The notes beneath the pieces were generated by a model that saw only the letters and a program-made list of their open reading frames with translations, did not search any database and had not been told where the DNA came from. This document shows positions 18,569-28,237 of a stretch of DNA of 64,000 bases, piece after piece. The stretch's first letter is position 1. Each line of letters starts with the position of its first letter. Made by a program: the position numbers and the translations under genes. The stretch spans positions 205,948 to 269,947 of the forward strand of contig NZ_BMNI01000001.1 in the NCBI RefSeq assembly GCF_014646375.1. Reading direction: 5' to 3'. The stretch comes from Nocardioides phosphati (GTDB lineage Bacteria > Actinomycetota > Actinomycetes > Propionibacteriales > Nocardioidaceae).

Positions 18569-20248
18569 ATGTGGCAGACCCTGCGCCAGCCCCGGTGGGT
18601 GGCCCGGGTGGTCTGGGTGATCGGCGTCGTCTCGCTCGTGAGCGCCCTGCTGCCGTCGATGCGCGAGCGCCTCGTCCTCGTCGACGACGTCGTGCCCGCG
18701 GTCTTCCCGGCCGCCGCGACGACCGGCGCAGCAGCCATCGGCACGCTCCTCATCCTGCTCGCCGGCGCCCTGCGCCGGGGCAAGTACCGCGCCTGGCTCG
18801 TCGCGCTCGTCGCCTCCCTGCTCGCCGTGGTCGCCCACGTCGTGAAGGGCCTCGACGTCGAGGAGGCCACGCTCTGCCTCCTGCTCGCCGGCTACCTCGT
18901 CGCCGTGCGCGGTGAGTTCACCGCGCGGCCCGACCCGCGGTCGGGCCGCCGCCTCGCGCGGGTCCTCCTCGTCGGTCCCGTGCTGGCCACGGTGCTCGGC
19001 TTCCTGTGGCTGACGGTCGACACCGACGGCCACCAGGCGGGCAGCACGTGGCTCGACCGCCTCGCGCATGCAGCGCTCGGCCTGGTCGGCATCCCCGGGC
19101 CGATGGACTTCACCAGCCAGGAGTACGCCGGCCACGCCGCCGTCGGTCTCGTCGTCCTGGGGGCGTCGGTGCTGATCGTGGCCCTGCTCGTCGCGCTCGA
19201 GCCCGCCGGTGGCCCGCACCCCGCCGACCCGGAGGAGTGCGCGCGGCTCCGGGCGATGCTCGACCGGTGGGGTGGCGAGGACTCGCTCGGCTACTTCGCC
19301 ACCCGCGACGACCGCTGCGTGCTCTTCTCCGCGAGCGGCAAGGCGGCGCTGACCTACCGCGTCATCGGCGCGGTCTCGCTCGCTGCCGGCGACCCGATCG
19401 GCGACCCCGAGGCCTGGCCGGCGGCGATCGAGGCGTGGCTCGCGGAGGCGAAGGCCTACGGCTGGACGCCGGCCGTGCTCGGGGCCTCCGAGCCCGGCGC
19501 CCGCGCCTTCCACCGCAGTGGCCTGGACGTGCTCGAGCTGGGCGACGAGGCGATCGTCGACGCGACGACCTTCACGCTCGAGGGGCGCTCGATGCGCGGC
19601 GTACGCCAGGCGGTCTCCCGCTGCACCCGCGGCGGCATCTCGGTCAGCGCGCACCGCGTCGCCGACCTCTCCCCGGAGGAGGTCGCGGACATCCGCCACC
19701 GCGCCGACGCGTGGCGCGACGGCGAGGTCGAGCGGGGCTTCTCGATGGCGCTGGGCCGCTTCGGCGAGGAGCGTGACCCCGCGACGGTGGTCGTGCTGGC
19801 GCGCGACGCCAGCGGTGAGCTCGTCGGCCTGCTCCACTTCGTGCCGTGGGGCCGCGACGGCGTCTCGCTCGACCTGATGCGCCGCGACCGCGCCAGCGAG
19901 AACGGCGTCATCGAGGCCATGGTCGCCGGCCTGATGGCGGCCGCCCCCACCCTCGGCGTACGCCGGGTCTCGCTCAACTTCGCCGTCTTCCGCTCGGTCT
20001 TTGCCCGGGGCGAGCGGCTCGGCGCCGGTCCCGTGCTGCGGCTGTGGCGGTCGGTGCTGCTGGCCGCCTCGAAGTTCTGGCAGATCGAGTCGCTCTACCG
20101 GGCCAACGCGAAGTACCACCCCGACTGGGAGCCGCGGTACCTCTGCTTCCGGTCCTCCTCGGACCTGCCGCGTGTGGGTGTCGCGGCGCTGCGTGCGGAG
20201 GCGTTCCTGGTGGAGCCGGCCTGGCTGCAGCGTCTGCGCGGTCACTGA
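18569..20248 (+). CDS. Membrane DUF2156 / phosphatidylglycerol lysyltransferase-like protein
   Basis: 559 residues. The N-terminal 210 residues hold about six hydrophobic helices (11-29, 41-68, 74-91, 99-112, 128-149, 190-210). The rest is a cytosolic DUF2156 double-GNAT domain like the catalytic part of MprF/LysX (motifs [39 protein letters not shown]). MprF-type enzymes move an amino acid from tRNA to phosphatidylglycerol, changing surface charge. Unlike mycobacterial LysX there is no fused lysyl-tRNA synthetase domain, so any aminoacyl-tRNA must come from elsewhere. GGAGG lies five bases before the ATG. Confidence 0.87.
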   Translation: MWQTLRQPRWVARVVWVIGVVSLVSALLPSMRERLVLVDDVVPAVFPAAATTGAAAIGTLLILLAGALRRGKYRAWLVALVASLLAVVAHVVKGLDVEEATLCLLLAGYLVAVRGEFTARPDPRSGRRLARVLLVGPVLATVLGFLWLTVDTDGHQAGSTWLDRLAHAALGLVGIPGPMDFTSQEYAGHAAVGLVVLGASVLIVALLVALEPAGGPHPADPEECARLRAMLDRWGGEDSLGYFATRDDRCVLFSASGKAALTYRVIGAVSLAAGDPIGDPEAWPAAIEAWLAEAKAYGWTPAVLGASEPGARAFHRSGLDVLELGDEAIVDATTFTLEGRSMRGVRQAVSRCTRGGISVSAHRVADLSPEEVADIRHRADAWRDGEVERGFSMALGRFGEERDPATVVVLARDASGELVGLLHFVPWGRDGVSLDLMRRDRASENGVIEAMVAGLMAAAPTLGVRRVSLNFAVFRSVFARGERLGAGPVLRLWRSVLLAASKFWQIESLYRANAKYHPDWEPRYLCFRSSSDLPRVGVAALRAEAFLVEPAWLQRLRGH

Positions 20249-20263
20249 GGCCGCGGGGAAGAG

Positions 20264-21961
20264 TCAGAGGCCGAGGGCCACGGCCAGGTCGTCGCGCACG
20301 GCGTCGAGCCGTCCCACGGCACCGATGCGCGCTGCCGCGACGGCCTCGGTAACCGGCTGGGCGGCGTCGACCGGCACGACCACCTCGAGGTACGCCTTGA
20401 GCTTGGGCTCGGTGCCGCTGGGCCGCACGATCACGCGACCGCCGTCAGCGAGCCGGTAGCGCAGGCCGTCGGTCGGCGGCAGCCCGTCGACGCCCTCGCT
20501 GAGGTCCTCGGCGCTCTCGACGGCGAAGCCACCGAGGCTCGTCGGGGGAGCCGCTCGCAGCCGCCCCATCGCCGCGCCGATCAGCGAGAGGTCGCTGACC
20601 CGGACCGAGAGCTGGTCGGTGGCGTGCAGGCCGTGGGCGGCGGCGATCTCGTCGAGGCGGTCGAGCAGCGTGCGGCCGGCGGCCTTCTCCAGGGCCGCGA
20701 GCTCGACGATGCGCAGGAGCGCGGAGACGCCGTCCTTGTCCTTCACGCGCGCGGGGTCGACGCAGTAGCCGAGCGCCTCCTCGTAGCCGAAGGCGAGGTC
20801 CTCGGCACGGGCGATCCACTTGAAGCCGGTCAGCGTCTCCTCGAAGCGCTGGCCGTGGGCCGCCGCCAGCCTCCCGAGCAGCGACGAGCTGACGATCGAG
20901 CAGGCGTAGGTGCCCGGCACGCCGCGGCGCAGCAGGAAGTCCGCGAGCAGCGCGCCCACCTCGTCGCCCCGCAGCATCCGCCAGCCGAGGGCGTGCTGGT
21001 CCGACGGCGGGCAGGGCACGGCCACTGCGCAGCGGTCGGCGTCGGGGTCGTTGGCGACGACCAGGTCGGCGCCCTTCTCCACCGCGAGGGCCATCGCGGC
21101 GTCCATGGCCCCCGGCTCCTCGGGGTTGGGAAAGGCCACGGTCGGGAAGGTCGCATCGGGCTCGAACTGCGACGCCACCACGTGCGGCTCGGGGAAGCCC
21201 GCGAGCCGCATGACCCGGCGTACGGGCTCGCCACCGACGCCGTGCAGCGGGGTGTAGACGGTGGTGATGTCGCGCGGTCCACAGGTGTCGACGAGGGCGC
21301 TGGTGGCCGCGAGCCAGGCGGTGTAGACGCTGTCGTCGAGTGTCTCGCCGGCCTCCCCGCGCGGGACGTCGGAGAGCGGGCCCACCGCCGCGATGTGGGC
21401 GGCGATCTCCGCATCGGCGGGCGGCACGATCTGGCTGCCGTCGCCGAGGTAGACCTTGTAGCCGTTGTCCTGCGGCGGGTTGTGGCTGGCGGTGACCATC
21501 ACGCCCGCGACCGCGCCGAGCTTGCGGACGGCGAAGGCGAGCACGGGCGTGGGGAGCGGACGGGGGAGCACGAGCGCCCGCAGGCCGGCACCGGTCATCA
21601 CCTCGGCGGTGTCGCGGGCGAAGACGTCGGAGTTGCGGCGGGCGTCGTAGCCGATGACGACGGCGTCGTCGCCGGTCGCCCCCTTCTCCTTCAGGTACGC
21701 CGCGAGGCCGGCCGCCGCGCGGGTGACGACGACGCGGTTCATCCGGTTGGGGCCGGCACCGAGGGCCCCGCGCAGGCCCGCCGTGCCGAACTCGAGCGTG
21801 CCGCGGAAGGCGTCCGCGAGGTCGGTGTGGTCGCCCCCGCCGGTGACCGCGGCGATGGCGGCGTCGAGCTCCGCGCGCGTCTCCTCGTCGGGGTCCTCCG
21901 CCACCCAGGCGCGGGCCTGGTCGAGGAGGTCGGAGAGCTCGGGGGAGAGGTCGGCAGCCAT
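20264..21961 (-). CDS. Phospho-sugar mutase (phosphomannomutase/phosphoglucomutase family; possible phosphopentomutase)
   Basis: 565-residue alpha-D-phosphohexomutase. The phosphoserine loop TASHNPPQDNGYK carries Ser159, the metal loop is NDPDADRCAV, and a C-terminal phosphate-binding RPSGTEPKLK is present. Sugar specificity cannot be read directly. It sits between deoC and purine nucleoside phosphorylase, as the pmmB-type gene does beside deoD in mycobacteria, and no deoB-type phosphopentomutase is in the window. That makes (deoxy)ribose-1-phosphate to 5-phosphate a good candidate reaction. TAGCGT-N6-ATG suggests leaderless translation. Confidence 0.92.
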   Translation of the reverse strand: MAADLSPELSDLLDQARAWVAEDPDEETRAELDAAIAAVTGGGDHTDLADAFRGTLEFGTAGLRGALGAGPNRMNRVVVTRAAAGLAAYLKEKGATGDDAVVIGYDARRNSDVFARDTAEVMTGAGLRALVLPRPLPTPVLAFAVRKLGAVAGVMVTASHNPPQDNGYKVYLGDGSQIVPPADAEIAAHIAAVGPLSDVPRGEAGETLDDSVYTAWLAATSALVDTCGPRDITTVYTPLHGVGGEPVRRVMRLAGFPEPHVVASQFEPDATFPTVAFPNPEEPGAMDAAMALAVEKGADLVVANDPDADRCAVAVPCPPSDQHALGWRMLRGDEVGALLADFLLRRGVPGTYACSIVSSSLLGRLAAAHGQRFEETLTGFKWIARAEDLAFGYEEALGYCVDPARVKDKDGVSALLRIVELAALEKAAGRTLLDRLDEIAAAHGLHATDQLSVRVSDLSLIGAAMGRLRAAPPTSLGGFAVESAEDLSEGVDGLPPTDGLRYRLADGGRVIVRPSGTEPKLKAYLEVVVPVDAAQPVTEAVAAARIGAVGRLDAVRDDLAVALGL

Positions 21962-21967
21962 GTCCCG

Positions 21968-21973
21968 ACGCTA
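21968..21973 (-). promoter_or_regulatory. -10 hexamer TAGCGT for leaderless phospho-sugar mutase gene
   Basis: Minus-strand TAGCGT, six bases, then the ATG at 21961. It falls inside the end of the adjacent SRPBCC gene. Confidence 0.5.
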
Positions 21974-22402
21974 GCGCGCCAGGTGCCGCTCGAGGCCCGC
22001 CCTGGCGCCCTCCAGCATCACGTGATGGTTCCAGTTGAGCAGCGGCCGGGCGACGTACGACCCCAGGCTGAGAAGGCGCCCCCGGACCACGACCTCCTGC
22101 TCGAAGTGGACGCGGCAGCCGTCCTCCTCCGGGACCACCCGCCAGCGCACCCAGCCGTCGAGGTCGCCGGTGACACGCGACTCCAGCACCTCCGGCGTAC
22201 GACGGAGCAGGCCGATGCGGAGCTCGAGCGTGTAGGGGAGGGCGGACCGGCAGAGCACGACGCCCTCGTCCTCGCCGAGCTTGAGGCAGGCGACGACCTG
22301 CGGCCACCACGAGGGGTAGTGCTCGACGTCCTCGAGCACGCCGTGGACCACCGCCGGGGCGTGCGGCAGCCGCCAGTCGGCGGCGAACTCGTAACGGCGC
22401 AT
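21971..22402 (-). CDS. SRPBCC (START-like) superfamily protein
   Basis: 143-residue polyketide-cyclase/START-like hydrophobic-pocket protein. The pattern VVHGVLEDVEHYPSWWPQV near residue 18 and the final VMLEGARAGLERHL helix are typical of the single-domain actinobacterial group. It likely binds a lipid or other hydrophobic ligand; none can be named. It begins 13 bases after the lipoprotein gene stop and ends 9 bases before the mutase start, so it may be co-transcribed with the lipoprotein gene. Confidence 0.85.
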   Translation of the reverse strand: MRRYEFAADWRLPHAPAVVHGVLEDVEHYPSWWPQVVACLKLGEDEGVVLCRSALPYTLELRIGLLRRTPEVLESRVTGDLDGWVRWRVVPEEDGCRVHFEQEVVVRGRLLSLGSYVARPLLNWNHHVMLEGARAGLERHLAR

Positions 22403-22415
22403 GGCGTGGGTCGGC

Positions 22416-23372
22416 TCAGCAGCGCCGCGCGACGCGGAACGCGAGGTCGACGGTGTCGGCGCCGCCCAGGTGGCCGTCCTTGAAGGTGACGTCGAGGCCG
22501 TCGGCCTGCCAGGGCGCGGCGAGGTCGACGTCGCCGACCCAGGCGTAGGTGTGGCCCTTCTCGACGGCCGCGCCGGTGACCGCGGCCCGGTCGGACCAGT
22601 GCGCGCGGCCGATCGGCTCGTGGCGACTGGTGAGGGCGACGAACGGGCGGCCGGGGTCGACCGGGACGATCCACGAACGGCGTACGGAGGCGTCCCCACC
22701 GAGCGTCGCGGCGGTGATCTCGACGTCCTGCGTCGGCACGAAGCTGCGCCACAGCAGGCCGCCCTCGGCGTCGGGCCGGGTGCACAGGCCCTCGCCGCCG
22801 CCGCGCAGGATCGGCGTGCCTTCCGGGCCGGCGGCGCAGCCCGGGCCGATGGTCGTGCGGACGGTCAGGTCGGAGGTGCCGCTCGTGCCGTCGGCGGCCT
22901 TCCAGCGCAGCGTCAGCGCGTCGTACGCCGAGCCGGCGGGGAGGTCGAGCTGGGCGATGACGACGACGTCGTCGCGTCCCGCGGGTACCGCGGTGCCGGC
23001 CAGTGCGCGTCGCTGCGCCCAGTGCATCTGGCGCGCGGGCACGACGTCGGGGGTCGTGGCGGCGATCAGGCCGGTGTGGGGGACCTTCTCGCCGGAGACG
23101 TCACTCGACCAGGCCCGGAGCAGCCGCGCGCCGCCGCTGGCTCCGGCGAGGTCGACGCCGGTCAGGGTGACCGGGGAGTCGGTGGAGACCGTCTCGTAGG
23201 CGAGGTAGCGGCCACCTCGCCCGACGCACTGCTTGCCGGTGGCGTCACCGAAGGTGACCTCGGCCGCGTGGGCGGTCGGCGCCGCGCTGGGCTCCGTCGA
23301 CCTGGAGCAGCCGGTCAGGAGCGTCGTCGCGGCGAGCGTGGCGACTGCCACGCCGTGGACGGTGCGGTTCAT
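22416..23372 (-). CDS. Hypothetical secreted lipoprotein with an internal duplication
   Basis: 318 residues; signal sequence ending in lipobox LLTGC with Cys22. No named family is recognised. The mature part looks like two related beta-rich halves. The first runs from VTLTGVDLAGASGGARLLRAW to the segment ending IGPGC, the second from VEITAATLGGDASVRRSWIV to the terminal RVARRC. Each has a WAQRRALAGTAV / WSDRAAVTGAAV element, a DLPAGSAYDALTLRWK / DLAAPWQADGLDVTFK element and a closing cysteine. Extra cysteines (CVGRGG, GLC) suggest disulfides. Probably an extracellular binding or structural protein; function unknown. Confidence 0.78.
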   Translation of the reverse strand: MNRTVHGVAVATLAATTLLTGCSRSTEPSAAPTAHAAEVTFGDATGKQCVGRGGRYLAYETVSTDSPVTLTGVDLAGASGGARLLRAWSSDVSGEKVPHTGLIAATTPDVVPARQMHWAQRRALAGTAVPAGRDDVVVIAQLDLPAGSAYDALTLRWKAADGTSGTSDLTVRTTIGPGCAAGPEGTPILRGGGEGLCTRPDAEGGLLWRSFVPTQDVEITAATLGGDASVRRSWIVPVDPGRPFVALTSRHEPIGRAHWSDRAAVTGAAVEKGHTYAWVGDVDLAAPWQADGLDVTFKDGHLGGADTVDLAFRVARRC

Positions 23373-23423
23373 GTCTTCCCCCGAGAGGCGATGGACGTGT
23401 CCTGCGGACCGTAGTGCACCCGC

Positions 23424-24218
23424 TCAGAGGCGCGGCACGATCCGGGCCAGCAGCTCACCCATGCGCGTGGCGGCCGTGCGACCGGCCTCGAGCACCTCGT
23501 CGTGGTTGAGCGGCTCGCCGGACATGCCCGCGGCCTGGTTGGTGACGAGCGAGAGGCCGAGGACCTCGAGGCCTGCGTGACGCGCGGCGACGGCCTCGAT
23601 GGTGGTGCTCATGCCGACGAGGTCGCCACCGATCGCGGCGACCATGCGGATCTCGGCGGGTGTTTCGTACTGGGGGCCGGCGAACTGCACGTAGACACCC
23701 TCGTCGAGCGTCGGGTCGAGCTCGCGGCAGAGTGCGCGCAGGCGTGGGGAGTAGAGGTCGGTGACGTCGACGAACGTCGCGCCCGTGAGCGCCGACTGCC
23801 CGGTCAGGTTGATGTGGTCGCTGATCAGCACCGGCGTGCCTGGCGTCCACTCGGGGCGGAGACCGCCGCAGCCGTTGGTGAGGACGACGGTCGTGCAGCC
23901 GGCGGCGGCCGCGGTCCGCACGGGGTGGGCGACCGCGTCGGCGCCATGGCCCTCGTAGAGGTGCGTGCGACCGCGGAAGAGGAGCATGTTGCGCCCACCG
24001 ACCTCGACGCTCGCCACCGAGCCCGCGTGACCCGCGACCGCCGCGGCGTGGAAGCCGGGGATCTCGGTCGTCGGGATCTCGAGGCGGGGCGTGCCGAGCG
24101 CCTCCGCGGCGGGGCCCCAGCCCGAGCCGAGGACGAGCGCCACGTCGTGCTTGTCGACCCCCGTCAGGGCCGCGATCTCGTCGGCAGCGGCCTGGGCCAG
24201 CGTCAGCGCGTCATCCAC
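23424..24218 (-). CDS. punA: Purine nucleoside phosphorylase
   Basis: 264-residue trimeric-type (PNP/MTAP family 2) enzyme cleaving inosine, guanosine and deoxy forms with phosphate. Phosphate loop GSGWG at 31-35, RTHLYEGH, the signature QYETPAEIRM, MSTTIEA and VTNQAAG with the purine-binding Asn are all present. It handles inosine made by the adenosine deaminase and supplies pentose-1-phosphate to the adjacent mutase. GTG start preceded by TAGGCT-N6, so leaderless. Confidence 0.96.
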   Translation of the reverse strand: MDDALTLAQAAADEIAALTGVDKHDVALVLGSGWGPAAEALGTPRLEIPTTEIPGFHAAAVAGHAGSVASVEVGGRNMLLFRGRTHLYEGHGADAVAHPVRTAAAAGCTTVVLTNGCGGLRPEWTPGTPVLISDHINLTGQSALTGATFVDVTDLYSPRLRALCRELDPTLDEGVYVQFAGPQYETPAEIRMVAAIGGDLVGMSTTIEAVAARHAGLEVLGLSLVTNQAAGMSGEPLNHDEVLEAGRTAATRMGELLARIVPRL

Positions 24219-24224
24219 GTTCCG

Positions 24225-24230
24225 AGCCTA
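24225..24230 (-). promoter_or_regulatory. -10 hexamer TAGGCT for leaderless punA
   Basis: Minus-strand TAGGCT, six bases (CGGAAC), then the GTG start at 24218. Confidence 0.6.
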
Positions 24231-24296
24231 GTGAGCGCGGGGCCCGTCGGCGGCCGCGGTGACCACACCGTGACCCAGTCGTTAGAGGCCGGGTCG

Positions 24297-24749
24297 TCAG
24301 AGGCCGGTGGAGCGGCAGGCCCGGCGGCGCAGCGCACCGACGTAGTCGTCGGGGGCGCCGGCTGCCTCCGCCGCATTCGCGAGTACGCCGAGGTAGTGGG
24401 CCGAGGGCAGCCCGCCCTCGTGGGCGTCGAGCACGTAGACCCACACCACCTCGTCGCCGTTCAGGGTGTTGACCCGCACCTTCAGCTTGCGGTGCAGGCC
24501 GGTGCCGGCCGACTCCCAGTCGTCGAGGCAGCGCTCGTCCTCGGGGGTCACGTCGTAGAGCGCGACGAAGACCTGCTCGAAGGGGTCCTGGACGATCGTG
24601 GCGAGCGCGCCGTCCCAGCCGTGCTCCTCGCCGCCGAAGGTGAGGCGCCAGCCCTGGAGCCACCCCGTCGTGCGCAGGGGAGAGTGGGGACACCGCTCGG
24701 CCATGCGGAGCGGATCGAGGTTCGTCCCGTAGGCGGCGTACAGGGTCAC
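24297..24749 (-). CDS. Gamma-glutamylcyclotransferase-like protein (AIG2/GGCT fold)
   Basis: 150-residue GGCT-fold protein. The N-terminal substrate loop LYAAYGTNLDPLRM is the AIG2/GGCT signature, GEEHGWDGALATI and the VALYDVTPEDERCLDDWES stretch supply the expected acidic residue region, and VYVLD follows. Characterised members release 5-oxoproline from gamma-glutamyl compounds. In an actinobacterium, which typically uses mycothiol rather than glutathione, the true substrate is uncertain. GTG start; TAGTCT lies six bases upstream, suggesting a leaderless mRNA. Confidence 0.82.
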   Translation of the reverse strand: MTLYAAYGTNLDPLRMAERCPHSPLRTTGWLQGWRLTFGGEEHGWDGALATIVQDPFEQVFVALYDVTPEDERCLDDWESAGTGLHRKLKVRVNTLNGDEVVWVYVLDAHEGGLPSAHYLGVLANAAEAAGAPDDYVGALRRRACRSTGL

Positions 24750-24755
24750 GGGGTG

Positions 24756-24761
24756 AGACTA
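24756..24761 (-). promoter_or_regulatory. -10 hexamer TAGTCT for leaderless GGCT-like gene
   Basis: Minus-strand TAGTCT, six bases (CACCCC), then the GTG at 24749. Confidence 0.5.
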
Positions 24762-24795
24762 GTCGCCTACTTGCCGGTATCCGGGGACCCCTCAC

Positions 24796-24801
24796 TAGGC
24801 T
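24796..24801 (+). promoter_or_regulatory. -10 hexamer TAGGCT for leaderless lpd
   Basis: TAGGCT, six bases (GGGCCC), then the GTG start at 24808. Confidence 0.6.
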
Positions 24802-24807
24802 GGGCCC

Positions 24808-26208
<1,401 letters not shown>

Positions 26209-26223
26209 TCCAGCCGTACGCCG

Positions 26224-26256
26224 ACGGCCGGCCACCCTTCGCGGGTGGCCGGCCGT
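26224..26256. terminator. Hairpin between lpdA and the TetR gene
   Basis: Perfect 14-bp stem ACGGCCGGCCACCC / GGGTGGCCGGCCGT with a five-base loop, placed between convergent genes. Almost the same stem recurs at 28201-28229. Confidence 0.8.
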
Positions 26257-26259
26257 TCG

Positions 26260-26832
26260 TCATTGCGCGGCGTCCACGAGGGCGACGAGCTGGTCGGCGA
26301 CCAGCTCCATGGGGGTGCTCGACTTCTGCGCGAGGCCGAGGATCACGGCGCCCTCGACCGCGGCGATCGCGAGGGTGCCGAGCGCCCGGGCGCGGTCGGC
26401 GGGGATCCCCTCGTTCACGAGCATCCGGGCGAAGGCGTCGATCCATCCGGCGAAGGCCTCGCCGGCGAGCCGCGACGGAACCGGGTCGCTCGCGCCCCCC
26501 AGTGCGGCCGCGGCGATCGGGCAGCCGGCGGCGTAGTCGCTGGCCTCGGCCTCGGCCCGCCAGAACTCCACCATCAGCGGGATCGCCTGGGCGGCAGGGA
26601 GGGTGGCGAGGTACTCGATGCCGGCGGTGTACTCGTCGATCGCGCTCCGCACGGCGTCCTCGACCATCTCCGCCCGGCCTCCCGGGAAGTAGTGGTAGAG
26701 CGAGCCCCGGGAGCCGCCGGACGCCTTGACGACCTCGAGCATCGTCGTCCCCTGGATGCCGTTGCGCCGGATCAGGTCGCGGGTCGTGCGGACGATCCGG
26801 TCGCGGTTCTCGGGGTTCGCCGTGCGTGCCAT
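26260..26832 (-). CDS. TetR family transcriptional regulator
   Basis: 190 residues. N-terminal helix-turn-helix at about 27-48 (GTTMLEVVKASGGSRGSLYHYFPG), with the rest a helical ligand-binding domain with GCPIAAAALG in the TetR_C_33/LmrA-YxaF style. The start ATG 26832 lies five bases after the stop of the old-yellow-enzyme gene, so the two are one operon. It therefore probably represses its own operon through the palindrome at 28136-28151. The inducer is presumably an electrophile or enone substrate of the reductase, by inference. Confidence 0.88.
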   Translation of the reverse strand: MARTANPENRDRIVRTTRDLIRRNGIQGTTMLEVVKASGGSRGSLYHYFPGGRAEMVEDAVRSAIDEYTAGIEYLATLPAAQAIPLMVEFWRAEAEASDYAAGCPIAAAALGGASDPVPSRLAGEAFAGWIDAFARMLVNEGIPADRARALGTLAIAAVEGAVILGLAQKSSTPMELVADQLVALVDAAQ

Positions 26833-26837
26833 CGGGC

Positions 26838-28103
26838 TCAGAGCCCCCGTCGTCCGACCCGCACGCTGTCGATCCCGTTGCGCACGAGGTACTGCGCGAC
26901 GTTGATCGCGGGGTGGCGGCGAGGCGCGGGCTCGCGACCGTCCGCCATGCGCCACATCTGCACGGTGTACGCCGTGAGCTCGGTCAGGTTGTCGATCAGC
27001 TTGATGCCGCTGCGCTTGGGCGTCACGGTGCTCTTCGTGACGCTGCCGTCGAGCAGCCGGCCCGGTACGTCGGGCTCGACCGCGAGCGGGCGGCCGAGGC
27101 CGACCAGGTCGACGGCACCCGAGGCGACGGCGTCCTCCATCGACTCGACGGAGCGGAAGCCGCCGGTGAGCATGAGCGGCAGGTCGGGGAGCTCGGCCCG
27201 GACCCGCTCGGCGTAGTCGAGGAAGTAGGCCTCGCGTCGGCGCGTGCTCTCCTTCAGCGACGGATCGACGCCGAGCATCGCGGCGGAGGAGTACGTGCCG
27301 CCGGAGATCTCCAGCAGGTCGATGCCTTCCGCGGCCAGCGCCCGGACGACCTCGAGCGACTCGTCCTCGCTGAAGCCGCCGCGCTGGAAGTCAGCCGAGT
27401 TCAGCTTGATCGCGAGGACGGCGTCGGAGCCGATCTCGGCGCGGATGGCGCGCGCGATCTCGAGGACGAAGCGGCGGCGCTTCTCCGGCGTACCGCCCCA
27501 CTCGTCGGTGCGGAGGTTCGCCAGCGGCGAGAGGAACTGGCTGACGAGGTAGCCGTGGGCGCCGTGGATCTGGACGCCGTCGAACCCGGCCCGGACCAGG
27601 ACCCCTGCCGTCAGGGCGAAGCGCCGGATGATGTCGAGGATCTCCTCGTGCGTCAGCTCGCGCGGCTCGGCGAACATGCGCGCCATGCCGGGCAGGGCCA
27701 CGGCGGACGGGGCCACCGGCTGCGGCGTGAGCGTCCGCGGTGCCTGACGACCGGGGTGGTTGATCTGCGCGAGTGCGGTCGCGCCGTCGGCCTTGATGAT
27801 CTGGGCCCACTCGACGAGGTCGTCGAAGGCCCGGTCGTCCTCGACGACGACGTTGCCCGGCTCGCCGATCGCGCGGCGGTCGACCATCACGTTGCCGGTG
27901 ATCACGAGGCCGAGGTCGTTGCCGGACCAGCGGCGGTAGAGGGTCTTGATCCGGGTGCCGGGAGTGTGGTCGCGGCGGGCGAGGCTCTCGCTCAGGGCGC
28001 CCTTGGCCAGGCGGTTCTTGATCACGATGCCGTCGCGCAGGGTGAACGGCTGGTTGAGCGCCCCGGTCTCGGTCGGTGCGGCGGGGCTGCTGGTCTGGGT
28101 CAT
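26838..28103 (-). CDS. NADH:flavin oxidoreductase (old yellow enzyme family)
   Basis: 421-residue FMN TIM-barrel reductase. Family blocks: IKNRLAKGALSE at the N-terminus, ALAQINHPGRQ, then GFDGVQIHGAHGYLVSQFLSPLANLRTDEWGG, whose His pair orients the substrate carbonyl, and a later GGFRS and GLGRPLAVEPD FMN-phosphate region. It has no C-terminal FeS/NAD domain of the 2,4-dienoyl-CoA reductase type. Expected to reduce activated C=C bonds of enones or similar. A GGAGAG ribosome site precedes the ATG. The operator-like palindrome lies 33 bases upstream and TetR follows in the operon. Confidence 0.9.
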   Translation of the reverse strand: MTQTSSPAAPTETGALNQPFTLRDGIVIKNRLAKGALSESLARRDHTPGTRIKTLYRRWSGNDLGLVITGNVMVDRRAIGEPGNVVVEDDRAFDDLVEWAQIIKADGATALAQINHPGRQAPRTLTPQPVAPSAVALPGMARMFAEPRELTHEEILDIIRRFALTAGVLVRAGFDGVQIHGAHGYLVSQFLSPLANLRTDEWGGTPEKRRRFVLEIARAIRAEIGSDAVLAIKLNSADFQRGGFSEDESLEVVRALAAEGIDLLEISGGTYSSAAMLGVDPSLKESTRRREAYFLDYAERVRAELPDLPLMLTGGFRSVESMEDAVASGAVDLVGLGRPLAVEPDVPGRLLDGSVTKSTVTPKRSGIKLIDNLTELTAYTVQMWRMADGREPAPRRHPAINVAQYLVRNGIDSVRVGRRGL

Positions 28104-28135
28104 GGGAGCTCTCCATCAGGGGTCGGTCCCATAAA

Positions 28136-28151
28136 TATGCAGGCATGCATA
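28136..28151. promoter_or_regulatory. Palindromic operator upstream of the OYE-TetR operon
   Basis: TATGCA-GGCA-TGCATA is a perfect six-base inverted repeat with a four-base centre, in a locally AT-rich patch. A TTGCGC-like -35 lies before it and TATTTA/CATATT-like -10 bases overlap its end on the minus strand. The position fits autorepression by the TetR protein. Confidence 0.65.
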
Positions 28152-28200
28152 GATATCGCGCAAGGCGTCGACGGGCGACGTGCGTCACGATCCCCGTGGT

Positions 28201-28229
28201 GGCCGGCCACCCGTTGCGGGTGGCCGGCC
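28201..28229 (-). terminator. Hairpin after the small membrane protein gene
   Basis: Perfect 12-bp stem GGCCGGCCACCC / GGGTGGCCGGCC with loop GTTGC. It lies just beyond the stop (28238) of the minus-strand membrane protein gene. Confidence 0.75.
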
Positions 28230-28237
28230 GTCGGCGT

